NCBI RefSeq assembly: GCF_016482685.1
Contig: NZ_JACYHF010000010.1
Location: 173,007 to 237,006 of the forward strand
Origin: Streptomyces sp. DSM 110735
GTDB lineage: Bacteria; Actinomycetota; Actinomycetes; Streptomycetales; Streptomycetaceae
Direction of reading: 5' to 3'
DNA length: 64,000 bases
Below, in pieces: positions 1-8,190 of this stretch. The notes beneath the pieces are model-generated. The model saw only the letters and a program-made list of their open reading frames with translations, was not told where the DNA came from and searched no databases. Position 1 is the stretch's first letter. The number at the start of each line of letters is the position of its first letter. Made by a program: the position numbers and the translations under genes.

Positions 1-370
1 AGTTGATGAGGCGCGTCGCGACGGTAGCCGACTGGTGGGACAGGGCGGTGAGCACCGACGTCACGTGCCAGCGGGCCGTGGCCGAGGGGACGTTCATCTC
101 GGTCGCGATCGAGTCGACGAACTCGCGGGCCGTGAGGGCGTGAGGGGCCGGGGGCTGGGTGAGGAGGGGGTTGGCGGCTTCCGGGGGGAGGGTGGCCGTC
201 AGAGCCTCGCGGTCTTCGAGGGGGACGAGCGCGGCCAAGGCCGTGAGGACGGTATGCGTGACGGCTGCCGCCTCCGCCCTGGTCCCGTACTGGCCCGCCT
301 CGCGTATCGCGTCGGTCAGGGACAGGGGCGCCGGGATGGTGGTTCTCGGCTGCGACGTCGTCACGGTCAT
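1..370 (-). CDS. DUF2267 domain protein (3' end outside window)
   Basis: The minus-strand reading frame starts at ATG 370-368, preceded by a strong AGGAGG-type ribosome site, and is still open at base 1, so about 123 N-terminal residues are visible. The sequence begins MTVTTSQPRTTIPAPLSLTD and contains two similar helical segments: one rich in EAGQYGTRAEAAAVTHTVLTAL, cut here for length, and a second around LTAREFVDSIATEM. This repeated helix pattern is typical of DUF2267 proteins, which have no established biochemical role. It is divergent from the small gene at 628. The family call rests on pattern recognition only, and the missing C-terminus cannot be judged. Confidence 0.7.
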   Translation of the reverse strand, partial: MTVTTSQPRTTIPAPLSLTDAIREAGQYGTRAEAAAVTHTVLTALAALVPLEDREALTATLPPEAANPLLTQPPAPHALTAREFVDSIATEMNVPSATARWHVTSVLTALSHQSATVATRLIN

Positions 371-627
371 CTGTGCTCCTCCTGCGTGCTGTGGCATGGG
401 GTGGCAAAGCTCCGGATACCCCGTCCTTCCAGCCGTATGAGGTGCGGTTTCAGCCAATGTCCGACTGTGGCTGCCTGGTAGGGGGCGGTCCGTGGGCGCG
501 TGTCCGCTCCACCGCCACCCGGCCGGAGGCCGCTCGCCGGCGCGCGTCCGCCCCGGTCGAAGCCCGGCCCGCGGCGCGCGTTAGCCTCGGCCGAGACACG
601 ACATACGGGAACAATCAGGAGGCGTTC

Positions 628-930
628 ATGGCCAGGGTTCCGAGTGCGGCGATCGCTGCCGCTGGGCTTGTCGGGGGGTACGGCGTTGCCCGCTGGACCA
701 AGAAGCGTCCGCTCGGCGGGGTTGTCCTGGCTGCCGCCGGTGCGGCCGCTGCCCGGCAGTGGCAGGCTCAGGCCGGTAACGCGGTTGCCGGCGGGCTCAC
801 CGCCGCGTACGTCGCCGCCTTCGCCGGTTCGCACCCGCTGGCCAAGAAGGTGGGCGCCTGGCCGTCGGTCCTCGGCGTCGCCGGTGCCGTCGCCCTCGCG
901 TCCTGGGCCGGCGCGGACCGACGGGGTTAG
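628..930 (+). CDS. Small alanine/glycine-rich hypothetical protein
   Basis: This 100-residue protein starts at ATG 628 behind an AGGAGG site at about 617-622. It begins MARVPSAAIAAAGLVGGYGV and alternates small hydrophobic stretches (about residues 6-18, 28-40, 50-66 and 75-92) with short basic turns, which suggests a small membrane-associated protein. A longer upstream frame exists but lacks a good ribosome site. I recognise no enzyme motif and assign no function. Its 3' end (849-912) is echoed twice in the noncoding DNA immediately downstream, which is unusual; see the repeat entry. Confidence 0.75.
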   Translation: MARVPSAAIAAAGLVGGYGVARWTKKRPLGGVVLAAAGAAAARQWQAQAGNAVAGGLTAAYVAAFAGSHPLAKKVGAWPSVLGVAGAVALASWAGADRRG

Positions 931-1098
931 GTTCCCCCGTCCCTGGAGGTGGGCGCCCGGCCGTCCGTCCTGGGCGTCACCGGCGCCCTCGCCTCCTGGG
1001 CCGTCACCGGACCACCACCGCTCAGTCCCGTCCATGGCGGTGGACGTCTGGCCGTGCGTCCTCGGCGTCTCCGGCGCCCTCGCCTCCCGGAGCGTCGC
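849..1098 (+). repeat. Degenerate tandem repeat of a gene 3' end
   Basis: Three similar blocks of about 60 bp start near 849 (inside the last 25 codons of the preceding gene), 948 and 1039. Each contains GG(T)GGGCGCCTGGCCGTC-like and CTCGGCGTC-CCGGCGCC-like cores. Spacing is about 99 and 91 bp, and the intervening 'CCCGTCC.TGG' segment is also shared by copies two and three. Copies two and three lie after the stop codon and are diverging, so they look like a tandem duplication of the coding tail that has drifted. The rest of 1099-1218 holds no gene I can support. Confidence 0.75.
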
Positions 1099-1218
1099 AG
1101 GCCGGCCGGGTCAAGGGTCGTCCCGCCGAGGGGGCGCGTCGCCGGGCGGCCTTCCCGCCTAGGGCGGTGGGGGCCGCACCCCGTCACCCGTCGGCCCCAG
1201 CCTGCGCCCTCCCCCGGC

Positions 1219-2703
1219 TCACTTCTCCTCCCCACCCCCACCCACCGCAGTCAGCGGCGCAGCCACATCCTCCAGCCCCCGCCGCTCAGCGTTCACCGCC
1301 AGCGCCGCCGCCACCAGCCCCGCCACGCACATCAGCGCCGCGCCGATCTGGAAGGCGAGGACCGTGTCGCCGACGTGGCCCGTGGCCGTCAGGTCTGCGA
1401 AGAGGAGGGGGCCGCTGATGCCGCCCGCCGCGGTGCCGAGGGCGTAGAAGAAGGCGATCGACATCGCGCGGGTTTCCATGGGGAAGATCTCGGAGACGGT
1501 GAGGTAGGCGCTGGAGGCACCCGCGGAGGCGAAGAAGAGGACCGCGCACCAGCAGGCGGTCAGGGTCGCCGCGTTCAGGACGCCGCGGTCGAAGAGCCAG
1601 GCGGTGCCGAAGAGGAGCACTCCTGAGAGCAGGTACGTCGAGGAGATCATGATCCGGCGGCCGACCGTGTCGAAGAGCTTGCCGAGGAGGAGGGGGCCGA
1701 AGAAATTGCCTACGGCGATGACGGCGAAGTAGTAGCCGGTCCGCCCTGAGGGGACGTCGAAGAACTTCGTCAGGATCGCGCCGAAACCGAAGGTGATCGC
1801 GTTGTAGAGGAACGCCTGGCCGATGAAGAGAGAGAAGCCGAGGATCGCGCGCCTGCGGTAGCGGGCGAAGAGGGTGTGGGCGATCTCCCGGAAGGTCACC
1901 GTGCCGCGCTGGTGGATCTCCAGGCGCCCCGACGGCTCCGGCAGCCGCTCGCCGCTGTCCGCCTCGATCCTCCGCTCGATCCCCGCGACGATCTCCTCCG
2001 CCTCCCGGTCCCTGCCGTGGATCAGCAGCCAGCGCGGGCTCTCCGGTACGTGACGGCGTACGAGCAGGATCACCAGCGCCAGCACCGCGCCCAGCGCGAA
2101 CGTCAGCCGCCAGCCCAGGTTCTCCGGCAGGAACGCCGTGTCCAGCGCCAGGATCGACAGCAGCGAACCGCCCACCGCGCCCAGCCAGAAACTGCCGTTG
2201 ATGATCAGGTCGACCCGCCCCCGGTGCTCGGAGGGGATCAGTTCGTCGATCGCGGAGTTGATCGCCGCGTACTCCCCGCCGATGCCGAAGCCCGTCAGGA
2301 AGCGGAACAGGAAGAACCACCACGCCTCGGTCGACAGCGAGGTCAGCGCCGTCGCCGCGAGATACACCGCCAGCGTGATCATGAACAGCTTGCGGCGCCC
2401 GAACCGGTCCGTCAGCCGCGCCCAGAACAGCGCGCCGATGCACGCGCCCGCCACGTACAGCGCCGCCGCCACGCCCGTGACCTGCCCCGACGAGATCGTC
2501 AGCCCGCTGCCCGGCTCCGACAGCCGGCTCGCGATGTTGCCGACGACCGTGACCTCGAGACCGTCCAGGATCCATACGGTGCCCAGACCGACCACGATGG
2601 TCCAGTGCCAGCGGGACCAGGGCAGCCGGTCCAGCCTCGCGGGGATGTCGGTGGTGATCGTGGGAGCGGTACGGCGGGACGCCGGTGTCTCGGCTCGGCT
2701 CAT
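1219..2703 (-). CDS. MFS transporter, sugar/organic-acid porter type
   Basis: A 494-residue, 12-helix transporter that starts at ATG 2703 behind GAGGAGG. After a 30-residue polar N-terminus the first helix is around residues 34-52. The loop 2-3 signature DRFGRRK is at 99-105, and a PESPRWLL motif at about 220 is characteristic of sugar and metabolite:H+ symporter MFS branches. A roughly 60-residue hydrophilic central loop follows before helix 7. Length matches the family. The substrate cannot be read from sequence. It stands alone, convergent with nothing nearby, with the repeat-rich 2704-3166 stretch upstream. Confidence 0.85.
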   Translation of the reverse strand: MSRAETPASRRTAPTITTDIPARLDRLPWSRWHWTIVVGLGTVWILDGLEVTVVGNIASRLSEPGSGLTISSGQVTGVAAALYVAGACIGALFWARLTDRFGRRKLFMITLAVYLAATALTSLSTEAWWFFLFRFLTGFGIGGEYAAINSAIDELIPSEHRGRVDLIINGSFWLGAVGGSLLSILALDTAFLPENLGWRLTFALGAVLALVILLVRRHVPESPRWLLIHGRDREAEEIVAGIERRIEADSGERLPEPSGRLEIHQRGTVTFREIAHTLFARYRRRAILGFSLFIGQAFLYNAITFGFGAILTKFFDVPSGRTGYYFAVIAVGNFFGPLLLGKLFDTVGRRIMISSTYLLSGVLLFGTAWLFDRGVLNAATLTACWCAVLFFASAGASSAYLTVSEIFPMETRAMSIAFFYALGTAAGGISGPLLFADLTATGHVGDTVLAFQIGAALMCVAGLVAAALAVNAERRGLEDVAAPLTAVGGGGEEK

Positions 2704-3166
2704 GGGCTGCTGCCTCCTCGTCGAAGGTGCAGATCCAGGTTCCCCGGCCGGAAGGAAACAGGCCCGACGATCACCCGTTCAGCGTCGCCCACGCCCACAT
2801 GCCAGCCCGACCAACGGCTACGACCCCCGGCCAAGGGCTATGACCCCCGTCCCGCCGAAGCCGCGCAGACCCTACGACCCCAACCCCCGGTCGACGCCTA
2901 CGGCCCCGGCCCACTCTCCCGTCACCGACACCTCCACCCGAGCCAAGGCTCCACCCGCTTCCCCCGCCAGCGACTCCCCCGCCCGAGGCAATCCCCCGCC
3001 CCGCACCCCTGGCAACGGCACCCCACCCGGGCAAAAGCCCTGACCCGCACCACCGACAGCGGCGCCTCCACCCAAGCCAACGCCCCGCCCCGCATCCTCG
3101 CCCAACAACAGCTCGCCCCCGGCATACCAACCCACCGCACCCCACCCCCGCCGAAGCGGCGCAGCC
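2704..3166. repeat. Intergenic stretch with an echo of the DUF445 gene 3' end
   Basis: No credible gene lies in this 463-bp gap. A block at about 2859-2905 repeats, with few changes, the segment 3147-3192 that contains the last codons and stop of the DUF445 gene. Both read CCGCCGAAG(C)CGCGCAG, then CCTACG(A/C)CCCCAACCCCCG. Near 2811-2850 there is a further 20-bp tandem pair built on GGCTACGACCCCC and GGCTATGACCCCC. The DUF445 gene is transcribed leftward, so the echo lies downstream of its stop. The remainder is low-complexity C-rich DNA. Confidence 0.65.
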
Positions 3167-4591
3167 CTACGCCCCCAACCCCCGCGACACCGCGTAGATC
3201 ACCAGCCCCGCCAACGACCCCACCACCGTGCCGTTGATCCGGATGAACTGCAGGTCGCGCCCGATGTGCGCCTCGATCTTGCGGGTCGTGTGCTCCGCGT
3301 CCCAGCCCGCCACCGTGTCGGTGATCAGGGAGGTGATCTCGTCGCGGTAGGTGGTGACGACGTGGACCGCCGCGCCCTCCACCCAGCGGTCCACCTTCTC
3401 CTGCATCTTCGGCTCGGTCGCCATCCGCGTCCCGAGCGAGATCAGCCCCGCCCGCACCCGCAGCCGCAGCTCGCTGCGCTCGTCCTCCGCCGCCGCGACG
3501 ATCATCGACCGCACGGCCGTCCACGCGGACGCGATCAGGTCCTGCACCTCGCCCCGCCCCAGCACCTCGCTCTTGAGCCGCTCCACCCGCGCCCGGGTCT
3601 CGGTGTCGGACTGGAGGTCGGAGGCGAAGTCGACCAGGAAACGGTCCAGCGCACCCCGCGCCGGGTGGGTCGGCATCTCGCGCATCTCGGTGACGAAGCG
3701 CAGCAGTTCCTTGTAGATCCGCTCGCCGACCTTGCGGTCCACGAAACGCGGGGTCCAGCCCGGCGCGCCGCCCTCCACCGCGACCATGACATCGTCGCGG
3801 TGCCGTACCAGCCAGTCGTGGGCGCGGGAGATCACCAGGTCCACGACACGCCGGTGCCCGCCGTCCTCGACGATCCGGTCGAGCAGCTTGCCCACCGCCG
3901 GGGCGATCTCGCGGGAGTCCGCCCGGCGGGTGATCGCCTCGCCCACCACCGCCTGCACGTCGGAGTCGCGCAGCACGGTCAGGGCGCCGCGCAGCGCGGT
4001 GGCCAGCTCGGCGGTGACCCGGTCGGCGTTCTCCGGCTCCGCGAGCCACGCGCCGAGCCGGCTGCCGATGCCGACCGCGCGCAGACGTTGCCGTACGACG
4101 TCCTGGGAGAGGAAGTTCTCCCCCACGAACTCCCCCAGCGACACCCCGAGCTGGTCCTTCTTGGTCGGGATGATCGCGGTGTGCGGGATGGGCAGCCCCA
4201 GCGGGTGCCGGAACAGCGCGGTCACCGCGAACCAGTCCGCGAGCGCGCCCACCATGCCCGCCTCGGCCGCCGCCGCGACGTACCCCGACCAGGGACCCGC
4301 GCCCGCGTGCTCCGCCCAGGTGGCCAGGACGTAGACCACCGCGACGAACAGCAGCATCCCGGTCGCGGTGAGCTTCATGTTCCGTACCCCGCGCCGCCGT
4401 TCCTCGTCGGCGGGGGTGAAGGCGGTCATGGTGCGGTACGACGCCGCGCCGCCCGGCCGCCGCTGTCCGACCGCGCCGACAGCGCCGGGCGTACCAGCCG
4501 TACCGTCCGTACCCGCCGTAGCGCCCGTACCAGCCGTACCGCCCGGGGCGCCGCCCCCGCCGTCCGGCCTGTCCTCTTCCGCGTGTTCCAT
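3167..4591 (-). CDS. DUF445 family membrane protein
   Basis: A 474-residue protein resembling DUF445/YjiN-type inner-membrane proteins of unknown function. I place the start at ATG 4591 because GGTGGAG sits just upstream; an in-frame start at 4624 has no such site. The first 35 or so residues are low-complexity Gly/Thr/Ala (TAGT.GTAGT repeats). A transmembrane segment follows MKLTATGMLLFVAVVYVLA, and the conserved EAGMVGALADWFAVTALF block, typical of DUF445, follows that. A long helical region rich in charged residues leads to a C-terminal hydrophobic segment (VVGSLAGLVIYAV). The extreme 3' end is duplicated downstream. Confidence 0.88.
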   Translation of the reverse strand: MEHAEEDRPDGGGGAPGGTAGTGATAGTDGTAGTPGAVGAVGQRRPGGAASYRTMTAFTPADEERRRGVRNMKLTATGMLLFVAVVYVLATWAEHAGAGPWSGYVAAAAEAGMVGALADWFAVTALFRHPLGLPIPHTAIIPTKKDQLGVSLGEFVGENFLSQDVVRQRLRAVGIGSRLGAWLAEPENADRVTAELATALRGALTVLRDSDVQAVVGEAITRRADSREIAPAVGKLLDRIVEDGGHRRVVDLVISRAHDWLVRHRDDVMVAVEGGAPGWTPRFVDRKVGERIYKELLRFVTEMREMPTHPARGALDRFLVDFASDLQSDTETRARVERLKSEVLGRGEVQDLIASAWTAVRSMIVAAAEDERSELRLRVRAGLISLGTRMATEPKMQEKVDRWVEGAAVHVVTTYRDEITSLITDTVAGWDAEHTTRKIEAHIGRDLQFIRINGTVVGSLAGLVIYAVSRGLGA

Positions 4592-4787
4592 CTCGCTCCA
4601 CCCGTCCGGTGATCTCGCACACACATTGTCCCTTCCTGGGGACTTCAGGAACGGAACACGGGTTCCTCACGTCTGTCAGAGGGGTGGTTCGGGCAGGGTC
4701 CTGTCAACCCCGTCGGTCCCATGGCCCATCATGGGATCTTTGGAAGCGGAGCCCCCGGCTCCAGGCCCCGAGGAGATCAGCACCAGC

Positions 4788-6122
4788 GTGACCAAGCGCC
4801 ACGGTTATGCCCTGCTCAGTGCGCTCGCCGCACTCGTCGTGATCCTGTCCGGCGTCATCTACGTCACGACGACACGCGGTGAGGACACCACGCGCGGCAC
4901 GGTCGCCGACAGCGGCCCCCACCACGGTTCCACCGTCGCCCCCGCCTCCACGGGGACCTGGGTCGGAGCCTGGTCCGCCGCGCCCGCGGGCGCCGAGCCC
5001 GGCACCGAGACCCTCGGCATGGCGGGGCGCTCGGTGCGCAACGTCGTGCACGTGGGCACGGGCGGTACGAGCGCCCGCATCACGCTGTCCAACCTCTACG
5101 GCCAGACCCCGCTGACCATCACGCACGCCTCGCTCGCCGTCTCCGCGGGCCAGAACACCGCCGCCGCCCGTGCGGAAACGATGCGGCGGCTCAGCTTCAA
5201 CGGCGCCGCGAGCGTCGTCATCCCGGCGGGCGAGCAGATCACCAGCGACGCGGTGCGGGTGAACATCCCGCACGACACGGACGTGCTGGTCACCACGTAC
5301 TCCCCGACCCCCTCCGGTCCGGTCACCTACCACCCGCGCGCCCGGCAGCTCTCGTACATCGCGGCGGGCGACCGCACCGAGGACGCCACCGGGACGCCGT
5401 ACACCGCGCAGACGCCCTTCTGGCGGTACCTGACCGCGTTGGACGTCATCAGCCACGAGGCGGACGGCACCGCCGTCGTCTTCGGCGACTCCATCACCGA
5501 CGGGCTGACCTCCACGATCGGCGCCAACCGGCGCTGGCCCGACGCGCTCTCCCAGCGGCTGCGCGCGGCCGTGGAGAGCGGGGACAATCTGCCCCGGTAC
5601 ACCGTCGTCAACGAGGGCATCAGCGGCAACCAGGTCCTCGCGGACGGTCTCGGGCGCCCCGCCGACAACCCCAGCGGCATCGGGCGCTTCGGGCGGGACG
5701 TGCTCGGCCGCCCCAACACCAAGGTCGTGATCATCGACCTCGGCATCAACGACATCCTGCGCAACCCGCGCCGGGCGGACCCGAACAAGATCGCCGACGG
5801 TCTGCGCACGCTGGTCCGCCAGGCGCACGCCCGCGGGCTGAAGGTCGTCGGCGCCACGCTGATGCCGTTCCAGGGACACCTCGGCTGGACGCCCTCCCGC
5901 GAGGTCGTCCGCCAGCAGGTCAACGCCCAGATCCGCGCGGGCAAGGTCTTCGACGCGGTCGTCGACTTCGACGCCGCCCTCCGCGACCCCTACGCCCCCC
6001 ACCACCTCCGCCCCGAGTACGACTCCGGCGACCACCTCCACCCCAGCGACCTGGGCTTCCACAAGATGGCGGAGGTCTTCGACCTGCGGATGCTGCGGGG
6101 GGCGGGGCAGGCGGAGCTTTAG
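4788..6122 (+). CDS. Secreted or membrane-anchored SGNH/GDSL hydrolase
   Basis: A 444-residue lipase/esterase-type hydrolase. GTG 4788 is chosen because GAGGAG lies about 10 bases upstream and because the N-terminus VTKRHGYALLSALAALVVIL then forms a normal signal anchor; ATG 4731 is an alternative. The catalytic block I motif VVFGDSITDGL is at about residues 230-240, with Ser in GDS. Block II glycine (NEGISGNQ), block III (DLGINDI) and block V (DHLHPSDLG, His and Asp at about 414) are all present. A roughly 200-residue N-terminal beta-rich region precedes the SGNH domain, as in actinobacterial secreted forms. The substrate is unknown. It stands alone on its strand. Confidence 0.87.
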   Translation: MTKRHGYALLSALAALVVILSGVIYVTTTRGEDTTRGTVADSGPHHGSTVAPASTGTWVGAWSAAPAGAEPGTETLGMAGRSVRNVVHVGTGGTSARITLSNLYGQTPLTITHASLAVSAGQNTAAARAETMRRLSFNGAASVVIPAGEQITSDAVRVNIPHDTDVLVTTYSPTPSGPVTYHPRARQLSYIAAGDRTEDATGTPYTAQTPFWRYLTALDVISHEADGTAVVFGDSITDGLTSTIGANRRWPDALSQRLRAAVESGDNLPRYTVVNEGISGNQVLADGLGRPADNPSGIGRFGRDVLGRPNTKVVIIDLGINDILRNPRRADPNKIADGLRTLVRQAHARGLKVVGATLMPFQGHLGWTPSREVVRQQVNAQIRAGKVFDAVVDFDAALRDPYAPHHLRPEYDSGDHLHPSDLGFHKMAEVFDLRMLRGAGQAEL

Positions 6123-6232
6123 CCCTCCGGGGGTTCGGGGGCTCGCGGGTGCGGCTCTGGGTGCCGTCCTACGGGCACCCGCGCCGCAGGGGGCCGGGCA
6201 AGGCCGGCGTCGGGGGCGTGAATACTGACCCC

Positions 6233-6835
6233 ATGACCCGCTTGATCCTCGCCACCCGTAACGCCGGAAAGATCACCGAGCTGAGGGCGATTCTCGCCGA
6301 AGCCGGACTGCCCCATGAGCTGATCGGCGCCGATGCCTTTCCGGAGGTGCCGGACGTCAAGGAGACCGGCGTCACCTTCGCCGAGAACGCGCTGCTCAAG
6401 GCGCACGCGCTCGCCCAGGCCACCGGTCTGCCCGCCGTCGCCGACGACTCCGGTCTCTGCGTGGACGTACTGAACGGCGCGCCCGGCATCTTCTCCGCCC
6501 GCTGGGCCGGCCGCCACGGCGACGACCGGGCCAACCTGGACCTGCTCCTCGCCCAGCTCTCCGACATCGCGGACGAACACCGCGCCGCCCACTTCGCCTG
6601 CGCCGCCGCCCTCGCCCTGCCGGACGGCACCGAGCGCGTGGTGGAAGGCCAGCTCCGCGGCACCCTGCGCCACACCCCGTCCGGCACGAACGGCTTCGGC
6701 TACGACCCGATCCTCCAGCCGGAGGGCGAGTCCCGGACGTGCGCGGAGCTGTCGGCGGACGAGAAGAACGCGATCAGCCATCGGGGGGAGGCGTTCCGGG
6801 CGTTGGTGCCGGTGGTGCGGGAGCTGCTGGGCTGA
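6233..6835 (+). CDS. rdgB: Non-canonical purine NTP pyrophosphatase (RdgB/HAM1)
   Basis: A 200-residue enzyme that hydrolyses ITP, dITP and XTP to monophosphates, keeping deaminated purines out of nucleic acid. It starts at ATG 6233. Family motifs are all present: ATRNAGKITEL at the N-terminus for nucleotide binding, ADDSGLCVDVLNGAPGIFSARWAG at about 72-95, abbreviated here as DDSGL...GAPG...SARW, then FGYDPI and the C-terminal SHRGEAFRAL. Length is typical. In most actinobacteria it directly follows rph on the same strand. Here rph lies 11 kb away on the other strand (17926-18663), which is unusual and is treated as a finding. A strong terminator follows at 6843-6886. Confidence 0.95.
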   Translation: MTRLILATRNAGKITELRAILAEAGLPHELIGADAFPEVPDVKETGVTFAENALLKAHALAQATGLPAVADDSGLCVDVLNGAPGIFSARWAGRHGDDRANLDLLLAQLSDIADEHRAAHFACAAALALPDGTERVVEGQLRGTLRHTPSGTNGFGYDPILQPEGESRTCAELSADEKNAISHRGEAFRALVPVVRELLG

Positions 6836-6842
6836 GTTCACG

Positions 6843-6886
6843 ACGGAGTCCCGCGCCTTCGATTCGAAGGTGCGGGACTCCGTTTT
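6843..6886 (+). terminator. Rho-independent terminator after rdgB
   Basis: Left arm 6843-6861 and right arm 6865-6883 form a 19-bp stem with one G-U pair around a 3-base loop, followed by TTTT at 6883-6886. It lies 7 bases past the rdgB stop. On the opposite strand it sits just beyond the 3' end of the tRNA at 6891-6963, so it may also stop leftward transcription, though no T-run follows on that strand. Confidence 0.85.
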
Positions 6887-6890
6887 CCTG

Positions 6891-6963
6891 TGCGCCCGGT
6901 CGGATTCGAACCGACAAACACGACCACCTAAAGATCGCCGCTCGGCCGTTGGCGTACGGGCGC
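6891..6963 (-). tRNA. Atypical 73-nt tRNA, anticodon UAG (reads CUA)
   Basis: Reading leftward from 6963, a full cloverleaf can be drawn. The acceptor stem is GCGCCCG/CGGGCGC with discriminator A. Positions 8-9 are TA. The D stem is CGC/GCG with a GG-containing loop and A14/A21 in place. The anticodon stem is CGATC/GGTCG with loop TTTAGGT, so the anticodon is TAG. The variable loop has five bases (TGTTT), and the T arm is GTCGG-TTCGAAT-CCGAC. No CCA is encoded. The anticodon predicts Leu (codon CUA), but Leu tRNAs are class II with a long variable arm, and this one is class I. It begins 16 bases after the stop of an HNH gene on the same strand, suggesting read-through transcription. It could be a divergent tRNA, a pseudogene or a specialised tRNA. 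Confidence 0.72.
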
Positions 6964-6979
6964 CTGCCTCGGCCATACA

Positions 6980-7639
6980 TTACCGGGGAAAAGTATGCCG
7001 TCGCCGACCACCTCGGCACCAGGTGGCCGTGATCGCGTGGCAGTTGGGACACAGCAGACGCAGGTTCTCGCGGCGGTTGTCCCGCCAGTCCCCGTTGATG
7101 TGATCGACCTCCAGCGTCATGGGTCTGCCGATCCACTCGGCACCAACACCGCACTTCGCGCAGCGATCAGGGGTGCCAACCTCGTGAAGCGCGCGACGCA
7201 GGCTCTTGGTTGCGATGCGCTGCCCGCCGTCGTGCCGGACCAGAACGTCCTGTGCCCGCCGGGCATTGACCGCCGGCCTTCCTCGCTGGTGAGCCTGCCC
7301 GAGAAAGTGCGCGGTCGTCAGACGGTCCTCGGCGATCCACCGGTGGAGGTTCGCTCGCTGTGTGCCGTTGTTCTTCCGGCCCAGACGGCGGAGCACCTCG
7401 GTGAGAGAAGCCGATGCGGCGACCGCCACGCGCAACTCCTCGGGTGTGGGTCGCCCCCGCCTTCCGAAGGGCGGGAAATGAGAGACGTCGATACCGAAAT
7501 GAGCGAAGCGCCTCATGAGGTATCGGCGCAGGCCGCCATACGAACCGGCGCCGAGGAAGACGATGACCTCCTCGATGTCTGAGCACCGCCTTGCGGCTTC
7601 GGCCAGGCGCTCTCGGGTGTACCGCACACCGCTGCTCAC
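6980..7639 (-). CDS. HNH endonuclease family protein (second of a coupled pair)
   Basis: A 219-residue protein that starts at GTG 7639. That start overlaps the stop of the upstream HNH gene in a GTGA tetramer, so the two are probably translationally coupled. The N-terminal half carries helical repeats ending in FGIDVSHF and a LRRLGRKNNGTQRANLHRWI block. The C-terminal HNH module has CAKCG, LEVDHINGDWRDNRRENL and LLCPNCH, giving the two CxxC/CxxCH zinc ligands and the catalytic H-N-H pattern. It is clearly paralogous to its neighbour. The family includes homing and phage-associated nucleases as well as uncharacterised actinobacterial proteins, so the cellular role is not assigned. Confidence 0.88.
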   Translation of the reverse strand: MSSGVRYTRERLAEAARRCSDIEEVIVFLGAGSYGGLRRYLMRRFAHFGIDVSHFPPFGRRGRPTPEELRVAVAASASLTEVLRRLGRKNNGTQRANLHRWIAEDRLTTAHFLGQAHQRGRPAVNARRAQDVLVRHDGGQRIATKSLRRALHEVGTPDRCAKCGVGAEWIGRPMTLEVDHINGDWRDNRRENLRLLCPNCHAITATWCRGGRRRHTFPR

Positions 7640-8190
7640 GAGGAGCGCCCCTTTCCCCGGCCCCGGTAGCTGTCCGTCGCGGAGTGGCAATTGGGGCAGA
7701 GCAGACGCAGGTTTTCGATGCGGTTGTCGCGCCAGTTGCCGTCGATGTGGTCGACTTCCAAGGGGAGCGGCTCGCCGAGCCACACCGGCTCGATACCGCA
7801 CAAGGCGCACCGTTCTTCCACGCCCAGCTCGCGCAGCGCCTTCTTGAGCCGACTGCTCGGGATGCGTCTGGCGTGTGCCGACGTGTCCTCGGCCAGGAGC
7901 TGCACGCCGGTCCGGCCGCGCCTCTGGTTCTCCCTGGGGGCCAACGGCGTGAAGTGCGACGTGTCGATGCCGTAGGCCTTGATCCGACGGGAGATGTTCG
8001 TGTGGTTGCCGCCCACCAAGTCGAGCCCGAGCCGCCGCAGGACCTCGTTGACACTCTTCGACCGAGCGACGACTGGCTCGAGGACCTGCTTGGTCCACTT
8101 GGCTCCCTCACGCTCGAAGTGCGAGACGTCCACCCCGAGCTTCTTCATCCGCTCGTGGACGTACCGCCGCTTCCAGCTCTTCGGATCCAC
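7636..8190 (-). CDS. HNH endonuclease family protein (first of a coupled pair)
   Basis: A 184-residue protein from GTG 8190, chosen because GGAGG lies 8 bases upstream. A longer in-frame GTG at 8265 would add 25 residues, including a rare TTA codon (the ninth or tenth codon), which in Streptomyces would make translation depend on the bldA tRNA. N-terminal YVHERMKKLGVDVSHF and LRRLGLDLVGGNHTNISRRI blocks resemble those of the downstream paralogue. The C-terminal HNH has CALCG, LEVDHIDGNWRDNRIENL and LLCPNCH. The gene pair looks like a tandem duplication. Adjacent leftward genes are the paralogue and then the atypical tRNA. Confidence 0.87.
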   Translation of the reverse strand: MDPKSWKRRYVHERMKKLGVDVSHFEREGAKWTKQVLEPVVARSKSVNEVLRRLGLDLVGGNHTNISRRIKAYGIDTSHFTPLAPRENQRRGRTGVQLLAEDTSAHARRIPSSRLKKALRELGVEERCALCGIEPVWLGEPLPLEVDHIDGNWRDNRIENLRLLCPNCHSATDSYRGRGKGRSS

